Shown here: positions 1-8,471 of the stretch, one piece after another
Position numbering within the stretch: the stretch's first letter is position 1
Layout of the letters: each line of letters begins with the position of its first letter
NCBI GenBank assembly: GCA_964597045.1
Contig: CAZQWE010000007.1
Coordinates: 1-64,000, forward strand
Source of the DNA: UBA9655 sp964597045
Lineage (GTDB): Bacteria > Pseudomonadota > Alphaproteobacteria > UBA9655
Direction: 5' to 3'
Length of the DNA stretch: 64,000 nt
Notes under the pieces: model-generated
Database searches by the model: none
Seen by the model: the letters and a program-made list of their open reading frames with translations, nothing else
What the model was told of the DNA's origin: nothing
Translations under genes and position numbers: made by a program

Positions 1-1
1 A

Positions 2-337
2 GTTATGGTCAAGGCCGTCAAGATCGGTCGTGAAATCATGACGAATTCTTATGCATCTCAGTACTTTGATTTAGAACTTGCCCCAGGTGAGAAAGTAAAA
101 TCTGATGAAGATATCCGTGACTTTATTCGGCATAAGGCAGAAACCATTTATCACCCCACAGGATCCTGTAAAATGGGTCATGATGAAATGAGTGTGGTCG
201 ACTCAAATCTCAAAGTTCATGGCCTAGAAGGACTTCGTGTTGTGGACGCTTCCATCATGCCCCAAATCGTCAGAGGTAACACAAACGCCCCTACCATCAT
301 GATCGCTGAAAAAGCTGCGGATATGATGCGGAAATAG
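2..337 (+). CDS. GMC-family FAD oxidoreductase, C-terminal part (gene begins before the window)
   Basis: Only the last 111 codons are present. They form the C-terminal substrate-binding part of a glucose-methanol-choline oxidoreductase: HPTGSCKMG carries the catalytic histidine, and GNTNAPTIMIAEKAADM carries the Asn and the strand that closes the FAD site. Choline dehydrogenase-like enzymes end this way. The family uses FAD to oxidise alcohols to aldehydes; the substrate cannot be read from this fragment. A P450 gene follows in the same direction about 80 nt later, so the two may act on the same hydrophobic alcohol or lipid (inference). Confidence 0.9.
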   Translation, partial: VMVKAVKIGREIMTNSYASQYFDLELAPGEKVKSDEDIRDFIRHKAETIYHPTGSCKMGHDEMSVVDSNLKVHGLEGLRVVDASIMPQIVRGNTNAPTIMIAEKAADMMRK

Positions 338-417
338 TGTTTAGAAAAGGATTAACCTTTAACCCCTTCTTAACCGTTCTCTTTTATTCTGAAGAAAATC
401 AAATAGAGGACGGCGCT

Positions 418-1749
418 ATGAAACTCCCACCACTCGTTGAAGATTCAACTCTTACAATTATTCGTGGTTTTTTAGGCGATAACGTTTCCTATCAGGCAAA
501 ATTATATAAAAAGTATGGTGATTTTTATCGCTTGAAAATCTTGAATAAGATGTATTATAGCTCATTTCACCCTGATTATATGAAGCATATCCTCTTAGAT
601 AATGTTCATAATTATAAAAAACCAACTAAGGGCCCATTTTCACATGAAGCCTTTGTTAAATATTGTGGGAATACGAATAACCTTAGGCATACAGATAATA
701 TGGAGTATTGGAAGAAGAGTGGAAAAGCTGTTACGCCTGCCTTTTTTTCTGAAGAACGTTTTCGGGAGTATACTCCTCAAATCTCAAAACTTGCCACTGA
801 AATGGCAGATAAATGGGAATCAAACTCTGAAATCAATATTAAATCAGAATTATTAGAATTAAGTACAAGATGTATTCTATCAACTCTTTTTGACGATGTT
901 CATATCGATATTGAAAAATTCCATCATGATAAGGAAAGAGTCTTCGCCCAAGTTCAAAAACGGGGAGTTGTTCCTTCAAAATTTCATTGGATTCTCTCAT
1001 CCCAAGATAAGAAGGATTGGACTGAAGGAAAGGACGCCATGGAAAGGACGATTCAGAAACTTATTCAGGATCGGCTTGTCAGCGGGAAGGAATGCAACGA
1101 TATTTTAGGGGGACTGATTAAAGCCTTCAAAGATGAACTGGATTCTGAGACATTTCTCGCAAATTTAAATTCCGAGCTCAGAATGTATCTTGTCACTGGA
1201 AATACAATGGCTTCAACGATTAATTCATCCTTTGCTATTTTGTCTCAATATCCTGAGGTTGAAAAAAAACTTCTGGATGAATTGAAGGGTAAAAGAATAA
1301 CCTATGAAAACCTTTCTAAATTTACTTATCTCAATTGTTTCATCAGTGAAGTTCTTCGTTTCCGAAGCCCTGCCCCTTTTCTTGTGAGAGAAGCTAAAGA
1401 GGAAGATGAGATTATGGGGTATCATATTCCCAAGGGGACCCTTCTTTTTATGCCTGTTTACTGGACAAATCGGCACCCTGATTTTTGGAAAAATCCTGAG
1501 GGATTTGACCCAGAAAGATTCCGTGACAAACCCTGGGGACAAGACCATGAATATGCCTACCTGCCATTTATGGGTGGCCCAAGGATATGTATTGGAAAGA
1601 AGTATGCTTTACTGCAAATTGCTGCAGTCTTAGCAACACTTTTGCCTCGTTACCGCTTTTCTCTTTTGCCAGGATCTTCCTTAGTTTCTACAGGACTTGT
1701 CGTGCCATTCCCTGCATCAGCAAGCATAATGAAAGTTGAGAAAAGATAA
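418..1749 (+). CDS. Cytochrome P450
   Basis: A 443-residue haem-thiolate monooxygenase. The haem-binding loop FMGGPRICIG (residues 384-393, Cys391 as axial ligand) and the K-helix ExxR pair (Glu311, Arg314 in SEVLRFR) are intact, and a PERF-type motif follows. The I-helix reads VTGNTMAST rather than the usual AGxxT, so the oxygen-activating threonine is displaced. The reading frame is open back to a GTG at 337, but ATG 418 has a GAGG ribosome site and starts at the expected place before the A-helix. No transmembrane anchor is visible, so it is probably soluble and needs separate redox partners, none of which is encoded here. Confidence 0.93.
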   Translation: MKLPPLVEDSTLTIIRGFLGDNVSYQAKLYKKYGDFYRLKILNKMYYSSFHPDYMKHILLDNVHNYKKPTKGPFSHEAFVKYCGNTNNLRHTDNMEYWKKSGKAVTPAFFSEERFREYTPQISKLATEMADKWESNSEINIKSELLELSTRCILSTLFDDVHIDIEKFHHDKERVFAQVQKRGVVPSKFHWILSSQDKKDWTEGKDAMERTIQKLIQDRLVSGKECNDILGGLIKAFKDELDSETFLANLNSELRMYLVTGNTMASTINSSFAILSQYPEVEKKLLDELKGKRITYENLSKFTYLNCFISEVLRFRSPAPFLVREAKEEDEIMGYHIPKGTLLFMPVYWTNRHPDFWKNPEGFDPERFRDKPWGQDHEYAYLPFMGGPRICIGKKYALLQIAAVLATLLPRYRFSLLPGSSLVSTGLVVPFPASASIMKVEKR

Positions 1750-1789
1750 TTTATTTGAATAGCATTAGATGTTCTGTTAAATTCTGACA

Positions 1790-1811
1790 AGGGTTTGTGC
1801 CCTATTTTTAT
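1790..1811 (+). terminator. Possible weak Rho-independent terminator after the P450 gene
   Basis: AGGG, a six-base loop and CCCT are followed by ATTTTTATT. The stem is only four base pairs, so this is a marginal call supported mainly by its place between the P450 gene and the next start. Confidence 0.3.
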
Positions 1812-1831
1812 TATAGCAAAGGGAGAAAAAA

Positions 1832-2062
1832 GTGCTTAAACAAATCAAAATAATTTTTACAGGGTTCGCCCTACTTATAGGGTATTCAACTGCAAATTCA
1901 TCCTTAAAAGCAGAATGTGATGTATATCAATTTGCTATGGATGTTCAGGTTTGTCTTCAAACCTACAATACAAGTGATCAACATCTTAAATTACACAGCT
2001 GTGTAACAGGTGCCTTAGCGAATTGTAAGCCAGCTAAAATTAAAAAAGGCTGTAAGTGCTAA
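1832..2062 (+). CDS. Small cysteine-rich secreted protein
   Basis: A 76-residue product starting at GTG behind a GGGAG site. Residues 1-23 form a signal peptide (basic LKQIK, then a hydrophobic run ending near TANSS). The mature part of about 50 residues has six cysteines, spaced for disulphides, and a lysine-rich tail ending GCKC. No family is recognised. A secreted, disulphide-bonded small protein fits an effector, an inhibitor or an envelope protein, but the sequence does not decide between them. Confidence 0.6.
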   Translation: MLKQIKIIFTGFALLIGYSTANSSLKAECDVYQFAMDVQVCLQTYNTSDQHLKLHSCVTGALANCKPAKIKKGCKC

Positions 2063-2081
2063 AGACGACTGAGAGTTATCA

Positions 2082-3053
2082 CTAATTAATAAAGTAAGCG
2101 GCATAGGCTTCAGCTTCAGTCATGCCACATTCATTCATTAAGTAGTTAATGCTATTAAGCTGTTCTGCGTTTAAGTGAGGTTTGACAAATTTAATGGCAT
2201 CAGCAACGTCTTTATAAGTTGTGAAATCATTTGCCTTAGATCTTAAGGTGTTAACACTGCGTTCGCGGGGGACACGTTGTCTTGCTGGTTTGACTTGTTC
2301 TGCGGCTGGCGGTTTGTCATCATCAGACACGAGAATCCAACCTGAATCGTATTCACCGGACTTTCTCATTTCTGATGTTATAACCTCATTTTTCCTTTGT
2401 AATTCAGGGGATTCTATTATCTTAGGTATTTTCGAATGTTCTTCATTTGCCAAACTTTCATATCTTTTTACTTTAGCAAGACATTGGTTCATAAAGTCCT
2501 CACCTTTTTTAGGTAGTGTGCTCAACAAAAGATATTTGGCTGCCTTGCTTTCATAAAGGGTTTTTAAAATAGAGTGGTCATAAATATTTCCTGGCCAGGG
2601 TAGGTCGGGGCGGGTGGCTTTCGTGAAAGCTTTCAAAACCTTGTAACTCTTTTCTGGACCATTTTTCTCCCATACCTCTTTGATAGGAAGCTCCTTGTAA
2701 TTTGCAGGGAGAAAATCTCCTTCCCTTGCTTTCTTGAGTCGTTTTTTTATGGCATCAATTCTAATGAGGTCGGGGTTGTCTGATCTTAATTCATGCAACC
2801 AGTCTGTGTAAGCAAAAGCCATATCCAAAGCGCAATGAGCTAATCCATCATCAAAGGGTATCCAGTCCTTCTTTGTCCGTTGGTACCCAAACCATTTTGC
2901 CAAGGCGTGGTATTTATCCGAGAGAATTTTCAGTGCTAATTTCTGGGAGTCCTTATCTTCCTCAAATACATCATGAAAGGCAGCATCCAAAGGATAAGAG
3001 CAAAGCAAAAAAATAAAAAAAATAACAAAAATTCGATTTACCATGGTATTCAT
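2082..3053 (-). CDS. Secreted hypothetical protein, alpha-helical
   Basis: A 323-residue protein with a clear Sec signal peptide (hydrophobic FVIFFIFLLCSYPLDA, cleavage near residue 26). The mature chain is rich in Lys, Glu and Leu and looks largely helical. A low-complexity charged stretch around residues 225-270 separates an N-terminal helical body from a C-terminal module containing NECGMTEAEAYAAY, which resembles a small UBA-like or helical-bundle fold. No enzyme motif is seen. It stands alone between convergent and divergent neighbours. Function unknown; a host-directed secreted protein is possible. Confidence 0.7.
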   Translation of the reverse strand: MNTMVNRIFVIFFIFLLCSYPLDAAFHDVFEEDKDSQKLALKILSDKYHALAKWFGYQRTKKDWIPFDDGLAHCALDMAFAYTDWLHELRSDNPDLIRIDAIKKRLKKAREGDFLPANYKELPIKEVWEKNGPEKSYKVLKAFTKATRPDLPWPGNIYDHSILKTLYESKAAKYLLLSTLPKKGEDFMNQCLAKVKRYESLANEEHSKIPKIIESPELQRKNEVITSEMRKSGEYDSGWILVSDDDKPPAAEQVKPARQRVPRERSVNTLRSKANDFTTYKDVADAIKFVKPHLNAEQLNSINYLMNECGMTEAEAYAAYFIN

Positions 3054-3170
3054 TTATTCATCCCTGGAGACCTGAAGTCAAGTTATTTTCACATAAAAAA
3101 ATCTGACTTGTAAGAACTGTTACGTGAATCTAAAGTCATGATACAGTTTAACCAGATTAAGGTGAAAAAG

Positions 3171-3956
3171 ATGATTCGTAAAATTAGAAATATAATTTTT
3201 GCATGGGCAATTTTTTTCGTTAATATTTCAATTGCTGAGGCAAAGGTTATACTTATTACAGGAGCGAGTGGGGATATTGGAATAGCGATTGCCGAAAGCT
3301 TGGTTAAGAAGGATCATCAGGTTATATGCCACTACAATTCCAAGAATGGTGAGCTCAAAGCTCTTCAGAAGAAATATCCTCAAAAAGTATCACTCCTCGC
3401 TGCTGACTTTAAGAAGCCTGAAACAATTGAAAATCTGTGGAAAGAAGCTGTTGCAATTGCTCCCGTTGATGTTGTGATCAATTCTGCTGGGGTTGAGATT
3501 GAGGATACCTCATTGCAACAGATTCAAGATGTTATAAATATCAATTATCTCTCACCTCGGCTTGTATGTGACCATGCTCTGGATCACTTTCACAAGCAAA
3601 AAATCAAAGGGACAATCATTAATCTTGGAAGCCGTGCTGCCTATAGAGGTTTACCAAAAGGATATTATACCTATGCTGATACGAAAGCAGCTCTCAATAA
3701 ATATTCTCAAGATATCGCACGTGATAATGCGCCCGCTGGAATATCTGTGTATGTCGTCGCACCTGGTCCCGTGCGGGGAAAGATGTTTGAAAATTTAAAG
3801 CCCGATGTTAAGGAACAATGTCTCAATTCTATGCAAACCAAAAAGCCCGTTGAAATTAGCGAAATCTTGTCGCTCGTTGATCTTCTTGTCTCAGGGCAGA
3901 TGCCGAGCGCAACTGGGGGTGTGTTTGATTTAATGGGAGCGTCTGTTGCTCACTAG
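3171..3956 (+). CDS. Short-chain dehydrogenase/reductase with an N-terminal export signal
   Basis: A 261-residue classical SDR. The NAD(P)-binding TGASGDIG is at residues 30-37, NSAG at 104-107, and the catalytic triad is Ser154, Tyr168 and Lys172 (YADTK). ATG 3171 is preferred over ATG 3138 because it has a TAAGGTG ribosome site six bases upstream. Before the Rossmann fold there are about 24 extra residues (basic, then IIFAWAIFFVNISIAEA) that look like a signal peptide or membrane anchor. That is odd, because SDRs need cytosolic NAD(P)H. The chain is otherwise complete and probably active on a carbonyl or alcohol of unknown identity. Confidence 0.88.
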   Translation: MIRKIRNIIFAWAIFFVNISIAEAKVILITGASGDIGIAIAESLVKKDHQVICHYNSKNGELKALQKKYPQKVSLLAADFKKPETIENLWKEAVAIAPVDVVINSAGVEIEDTSLQQIQDVININYLSPRLVCDHALDHFHKQKIKGTIINLGSRAAYRGLPKGYYTYADTKAALNKYSQDIARDNAPAGISVYVVAPGPVRGKMFENLKPDVKEQCLNSMQTKKPVEISEILSLVDLLVSGQMPSATGGVFDLMGASVAH

Positions 3957-4074
3957 TGCTCGGAAATCGAAGACTAAAGAAATTCGGAAGTCAGAAGTCA
4001 AAGAACTCCACTGTATCATTCAAAAAAAAATGAAGTTGATATATTAGGGAAGTTCCTTTGAATGAGGTGAAAAA

Positions 4075-4551
4075 ATGAAATCAGTATATGTAAAGCTTTG
4101 GCTTTGCACGCTTATCTCAGCTTTACTAGCTTTAACGTCACACATCTATATCTCCGAATGGACGAAGGTCGCCATCGAACACATGATGAAGGACTTTCAG
4201 CCTGAATCAGAAGGGTATTCAAACAACGTAATTTATGCAGCATATGCAACAGCTTTTATAACAGTTGGAGTCATTGTTTTCATATATTATCAAGCCGGGC
4301 ACTTATTATATATCTCTAATAGATTCTTTAAGGCACTCATAATCGCTGCCCTTATTTTGGAAATGAAAGGGGACCTTTTTCGTCAGCCGCTCATGGACTA
4401 TATTTTTAATAAGTCTTTAGGATTGGAAAATCCCTTCCTATTTGTATTCCTCAATCAAACGGATAAATGGGTTGCAAATATATTGCTCGCCCTTTGTCTT
4501 GTTTATCTCTGTCCTTTGAAACAAAAGCGTGAAGTGCTAAATGCTCGATAA
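4075..4551 (+). CDS. Small integral membrane protein, unknown function
   Basis: A 158-residue protein with about four predicted membrane segments (near residues 7-27, 58-78, 85-105 and 128-150). It starts at ATG behind GAGGTG. No family is recognised. Its end overlaps the start of the following acetyltransferase by 11 bases, so it appears to head the overlapping operon that runs to about 9.9 kb. Confidence 0.7.
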   Translation: MKSVYVKLWLCTLISALLALTSHIYISEWTKVAIEHMMKDFQPESEGYSNNVIYAAYATAFITVGVIVFIYYQAGHLLYISNRFFKALIIAALILEMKGDLFRQPLMDYIFNKSLGLENPFLFVFLNQTDKWVANILLALCLVYLCPLKQKREVLNAR

Positions 4552-4963
4552 CTCCATTTCGTTTACATCGCTCAGCCATCCTGAGTGGGACAAGAAAATA
4601 GATGCAGGCCTGCGAAAAGAATGTGAGGCTCTAACTGGAACTCGTGATGATTTCAAAACCCATGCTATCTATGCTCACAGAAACGATACTTTTGCGGGAG
4701 GCATTCATATTGAACTCCATGGAGATATTCTGTGGATTGATTCACTTTGGGTAGAGTTGGGATTTAGGAAACAGGGAGTGGGGAAACAGCTCCTTCAGGA
4801 AGCCTTTCAATTTGCAGCTCAAATTAAGTCCAAAGAAATACAACTCAATACCTTCTTTTCAGATGCTCACGCTTTCTTTCTAAATTGCGGTTTTGAAGAC
4901 GTTGCCCTGATTCCCAACTGGAAATATGGCCTTGATTGTTATTTGATGAGGAGGAAAATTTGA
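4541..4963 (+). CDS. GNAT-family N-acetyltransferase
   Basis: A 140-residue single-domain GNAT. The acetyl-CoA pyrophosphate loop is visible in RKQGVGKQLLQEA (Q/RxxGxG/A type, residues about 80-92), preceded by the strand LWIDSLWV and followed by FFLNCGFED, typical of the last helix and strand. It transfers acetyl from acetyl-CoA to an amine; the acceptor is unknown. The start overlaps the upstream membrane-protein gene and the stop overlaps the next start, which indicates translational coupling. Confidence 0.87.
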   Translation: MLDNSISFTSLSHPEWDKKIDAGLRKECEALTGTRDDFKTHAIYAHRNDTFAGGIHIELHGDILWIDSLWVELGFRKQGVGKQLLQEAFQFAAQIKSKEIQLNTFFSDAHAFFLNCGFEDVALIPNWKYGLDCYLMRRKI

Positions 4964-5268
4964 ATTTTAATGTCCTGGACTCTAATACAATTGACTGGAG
5001 GCCTTCCACTTATAAAGAAGGTATTTGGGTAAAGGATTTAGGAAACTCAGATGGGTATTCAATTCAAATGGTGAGATTTGAAAAGGGAGCTTCATTCCCC
5101 TCTCACCACCATCCAAAAGCCGAATTCATTTACATCCTTGAAGGAGAGCTGATTCAAAACGATAAAAATATGTCAAAGGGATTTGTATCCATTTCCGACC
5201 CATTAACTGTTGATATAAGTGTGGATTCTCCAAGTGGATGTATGTTTTTATTGATATCTGCAGTATAG
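4960..5268 (+). CDS. Cupin-domain protein
   Basis: About 102 residues from a TTG start at 4960, which overlaps the stop of the acetyltransferase and has a strong GAGGAGG site just upstream; an earlier in-frame TTG at 4936 lacks one. Cupin motif 1 is seen as SHHHPKAEFIYILEGE, giving metal-ligand histidines and a glutamate. Motif 2 is weak, since the usual second histidine is not clear near DISVDSPSG. It resembles the small ChrR/AraC-type sensor cupins that bind a metal or small molecule. It lies inside the overlapping operon. Confidence 0.8.
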   Translation: MNFNVLDSNTIDWRPSTYKEGIWVKDLGNSDGYSIQMVRFEKGASFPSHHHPKAEFIYILEGELIQNDKNMSKGFVSISDPLTVDISVDSPSGCMFLLISAV

Positions 5269-5321
5269 ACATGTCAATAAGGAATCCATACATTAAATAC
5301 GAAAATGATGAGGACAAAATT

Positions 5322-5876
5322 ATGATCCCTCCTATCACAATCTACCTGATCGGCTTTGCTGGTTCTGGTAAATACACAATCGCTAAAGAAATTTCAAAAC
5401 ATAGGTACAAAATTGTTGATAATCATATGATTAATAATCCTATTTTTTCACTTCTAGATTTAGATGAAAAGATGCCTATTCCTGAAAATGCACGGCTTTT
5501 TACTAGAAAAATACGACACGTTGTTTTGGATTTTGTCTCTCACGATCAAAAAGCAAATTATGTATTTACTAATGAGCTGGTTGAGGCCGAAAACGACAGA
5601 GCAGTCTATAATTTAGTTCACCAAACTGCTGAAAAGAGGAGTTCCTTATTCGTTCCCGTTAAACTTACATTGTCGGATGAAGAGCATAAAAAACGGATTA
5701 CAAATCCAGAACGAAAAACACTGTTTAAGACAACAAACCCTGATCACCTGACCAAGAAAAAAGAATTCATAAAAATAGATCACCCCAATTTGTTGGAAAT
5801 AGATGTGACGGATTTAAGTGCAGCAAAAGCTGCAAAGGCAATTTTAAATTTTGTTGAGAGAACGAAAAATGCTTGA
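5322..5876 (+). CDS. P-loop kinase-like protein
   Basis: A 184-residue P-loop NTPase. The Walker A is GFAGSGKYT close to the N-terminus, followed by a helix and the strand YKIVDNHMI, an arrangement typical of shikimate/chloramphenicol-phosphotransferase-like small kinases. ATG 5322 is chosen because it places the P-loop about ten residues from the start and has GAGGA upstream; the longer frame from 5238 would overlap the cupin gene. The substrate is unknown. Its stop overlaps the following histidine phosphatase gene by eight bases. Confidence 0.8.
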   Translation: MIPPITIYLIGFAGSGKYTIAKEISKHRYKIVDNHMINNPIFSLLDLDEKMPIPENARLFTRKIRHVVLDFVSHDQKANYVFTNELVEAENDRAVYNLVHQTAEKRSSLFVPVKLTLSDEEHKKRITNPERKTLFKTTNPDHLTKKKEFIKIDHPNLLEIDVTDLSAAKAAKAILNFVERTKNA

Positions 5877-6444
5877 GAAGCTTAATCAGCTTCCCCTATT
5901 CCCATTCTATTTCATCCGACACGGAGAAACGGATTGGAATAAGCAAAAAATTGTTATGGGAAGTAGGGATATACCTTTAAATGAAAATGGTGTCAAACAA
6001 AGCGAAGAAGCCTCAGTCATTCTTGCGCATGAAAGTTTTGATATCATTGTTTCTAGCTCAAGCATGAGAGCTCAGAAAACAGCAGAAATTATTGCAAAAA
6101 AAACAAACAAACCGATTATGTTTAATGCAGGTCTAGTAGAAAGAGTTTGGGGTGAGGCTGAAGGAAAACCATTCGATTCATCCTTACATGAGGACGATCA
6201 TACTCCTCCGGGTGCAGAAACATTTTATGCATTCCAACTTCGGGTCATGGAAACGATCTCTTCCATATTATTAATGGAAAAGCTCCCCCTTATAGTATCA
6301 CATGGAGGAGTTTTGAAAGTATTAGGGTCTTATTTCGGCCATAAAGATTTGAACTCATCAAATTGTATCCCTTTCTTTTTTAGACCACCAGATAAGCCTA
6401 TTCACCCTTGGCTTATTTGTGATTTATCTGGTGAGGACTTGTGA
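5869..6444 (+). CDS. Histidine phosphatase family protein (phosphoglycerate mutase-like)
   Basis: A 191-residue branch-1 histidine phosphatase. The catalytic RHGETDWN motif lies at residues 18-25, the conserved SSSMRAQKTAEII helix follows, then GLVERVWGEAEG, and the second catalytic histidine sits in VSHGG. All phosphate-pocket residues therefore appear present. ATG 5869 is preferred over the upstream TTG 5851. The next gene encodes a divergent paralogue, so this looks like a tandem duplication within the overlapping operon. The phosphorylated substrate is unknown. Confidence 0.9.
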   Translation: MLEKLNQLPLFPFYFIRHGETDWNKQKIVMGSRDIPLNENGVKQSEEASVILAHESFDIIVSSSSMRAQKTAEIIAKKTNKPIMFNAGLVERVWGEAEGKPFDSSLHEDDHTPPGAETFYAFQLRVMETISSILLMEKLPLIVSHGGVLKVLGSYFGHKDLNSSNCIPFFFRPPDKPIHPWLICDLSGEDL

Positions 6445-6445
6445 A

Positions 6446-6982
6446 ATGACCTTCATCAATTACATCGTCCACTCAACAAGTACTGATAACGAGAAAGGTA
6501 TTGTCTCTGGTAACTACGATTGCCCATTGAGTTCATTGGGGAAACGCCAAGCCCATGAGCTCATGTTATTGTTGAATGAAAACAATAATAATTTTGGTAC
6601 TATTTATAGCTCCCCCTCTCAACGTGCGTATGAAACAGCCAGCATTTTATTCCCTCAAGAAAAGATCTCTATAGATCCTCGACTTATGGAAATTGATTAT
6701 GGAAATCGTACCCACTATCCTAAAACTGAAATTGATATGATACGTAATGAATATGTGAAAGAACCTTTTCCGAATGGGGAGAGCTATGAAGATGTCAAAA
6801 AACGGATGAGTGAATTTCTAGAAAGTGTTTCAGAACTTCCCATCATTACAATTATCTCTCATCAAGCTCCACAACTCGCTCTTGAATGTTTTGCAAAAAA
6901 TTGTTCATTTCAGACTGCTTTTCGAGAAGATTGGAGACTCAAGAAAAATGGGTGGCAACCTTATTGGGTGTATAACATATGA
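6446..6982 (+). CDS. Divergent histidine phosphatase paralogue, RHG motif degraded
   Basis: A 178-residue protein that aligns along its length with the preceding histidine phosphatase: SSPSQRAYETASILF, EIDYGNRTH and ISHQAP match the SSxxxRAxETA, acidic and second-His motifs. The N-terminal RHGE/T is replaced by VHSTST, so the histidine remains but the phosphate-binding arginine is gone. ATG 6446 follows a GTGAGGA site. It may be a low-activity enzyme or a binding protein. The stop overlaps the next ATG. Confidence 0.8.
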   Translation: MTFINYIVHSTSTDNEKGIVSGNYDCPLSSLGKRQAHELMLLLNENNNNFGTIYSSPSQRAYETASILFPQEKISIDPRLMEIDYGNRTHYPKTEIDMIRNEYVKEPFPNGESYEDVKKRMSEFLESVSELPIITIISHQAPQLALECFAKNCSFQTAFREDWRLKKNGWQPYWVYNI

Positions 6983-7458
6983 TGATGAAAGCAATGATTC
7001 GATCTGCAACTCGAGTTGATATTGAAGGAATGGTTTCTCTTTCTGAGTTAAAGCGGAGAGAATATGAAAAAGCTCAACCCCAATTTTGGCGTAGAGCAGA
7101 AAAAGCAAATGAGGCTCAAGCAGAGTGGTTTACAGAATTACTTACGAGTGCCAATCATATCCTTCTTGTGGCAGAAGATGAGCACCACATCAAAGGCTTT
7201 ATTATCGGTGAACTAAAGCCAGCTCCAGAGGTCTATGATCCTGGTGGGCTCACGCTTATGATCGATGACTTTTGTGTTGAAAATGCTGAATGGGACAGCA
7301 TTGGCAAACCCCTTCTTCATGCACTTCAGCAACAGGCTAAGCAACAAGGAGCCGTCCAAACGCTCGTCGTCTGTGGTCATCATGATGAACCCAAGAGGGA
7401 ATTCTTGAAACGCGAGGGGTTAATTGTGGCTTCAGAGTGGTATGTGGAAGAGAGTTAA
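6979..7458 (+). CDS. GNAT-family N-acetyltransferase
   Basis: A 159-residue GNAT-type protein. The N-terminal IRSATRVDIEGMVSLSELKRREYEKAQPQFW is typical of the family, as are the strand LTLMIDDFCV and the helix-forming LLHALQQQAKQQGA. The acetyl-CoA loop is not canonical: no clear RxxGxG is seen, so the fold is assigned from overall pattern rather than motif. ATG 6979 overlaps the stop of the upstream gene. The substrate is unknown. Confidence 0.78.
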   Translation: MMMKAMIRSATRVDIEGMVSLSELKRREYEKAQPQFWRRAEKANEAQAEWFTELLTSANHILLVAEDEHHIKGFIIGELKPAPEVYDPGGLTLMIDDFCVENAEWDSIGKPLLHALQQQAKQQGAVQTLVVCGHHDEPKREFLKREGLIVASEWYVEES

Positions 7459-7514
7459 ATCCAGTTTCTTATACATCAATTTCATGGTAATCGTTTTTAT
7501 GAAGGAATCAAAGA

Positions 7515-8471
7515 ATGAACAGATTAATATTAATAATGGCAGTATTTTCCTTAGGAGCTTACATGAGTAATATCGACGCAGTCGTTGCAAAAGAAGATCA
7601 TCTTATTACACATAATAAAAATGTTGTCACAACGAATCTCTCTCATGAAGAGCGCTTAAAATCAGCAACAAATTTAACCCTACCTTTAGAGGAAGAATTG
7701 GCACTGCTTGATCAGATGAAAGAGTTTGAACTGGGAAGATACCTTCTCAACAACAGAGGGATAAATGGATATTGGACGGCCTATTGGTTGATTCATGGGC
7801 CCCAGAAAAAATTAGAGCATCCTCTCGAAGATTGGCTGATCAATCGTGCTCCCTACTTTATGGGATCACAGGAGCGTTTTAAAATATTTTCTTCACAAAC
7901 ACAGCAACGTATTAAAGACAATATGAAGATGGCTTCAATTCCTTGTGGTTTGATGGATGATTTGCTTCGCCTCAATTATTCAGAGAAGAAAAACATCAGT
8001 CTTGTTGGGATAGATCTTGATGAGGAATCGCTGAAACTTGCTCAAGAAAATGCCAAACAACTTGGAAATGAAAAAATTGCAACCTTTGAAAAAGCAAGCG
8101 CCTGGAACTTAAATAAACCCAATGAGTTTGATATTATTACTAGCAACGGACTTAACTTTTATGAAAAGGATGATGAAAAAGTTGTCCAACTCTATAAGGA
8201 ATTTTACAAGGCATTGAAGCCTCAAGGGATTCTCATAACGAGCTTTTTAACGCCATCACCAGCACTCTCAAGTGAGTCAAGCTGGAAAAATGTTAATCCT
8301 AAGGATGCCGTAAAGCAAAAGGCTATTTTTATAGATATTATGGATGCGCGTTGGATTGCAGTTCGAACAGAAGCGCAAACACGTAAACAACTTGAAGAGG
8401 CTGGGTTTAATATAGTCGATGTGATTTATGATTCTCAAGGCGTATTCCCAACCATCATTGCACAAAAGTGA
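7515..8471 (+). CDS. Predicted exported class I SAM-dependent methyltransferase
   Basis: A 318-residue protein. The first 27 residues (RLILIMAVFSLGAYMSNIDAVVA) look like a signal peptide. The body has SIPCGLMDDLL as motif I, GIDLDEESLKLAQENA as the acidic SAM-ribose motif and FDIITSNGLNFYEKDD as motif IV, so the Rossmann methyltransferase fold is clear. Motif I is the PCG type, not GxGxG. Export of a SAM enzyme is unusual, and the signal may instead be a membrane anchor. The stop overlaps the GTG start of fosA by four bases, giving tight translational coupling. Confidence 0.82.
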   Translation: MNRLILIMAVFSLGAYMSNIDAVVAKEDHLITHNKNVVTTNLSHEERLKSATNLTLPLEEELALLDQMKEFELGRYLLNNRGINGYWTAYWLIHGPQKKLEHPLEDWLINRAPYFMGSQERFKIFSSQTQQRIKDNMKMASIPCGLMDDLLRLNYSEKKNISLVGIDLDEESLKLAQENAKQLGNEKIATFEKASAWNLNKPNEFDIITSNGLNFYEKDDEKVVQLYKEFYKALKPQGILITSFLTPSPALSSESSWKNVNPKDAVKQKAIFIDIMDARWIAVRTEAQTRKQLEEAGFNIVDVIYDSQGVFPTIIAQK

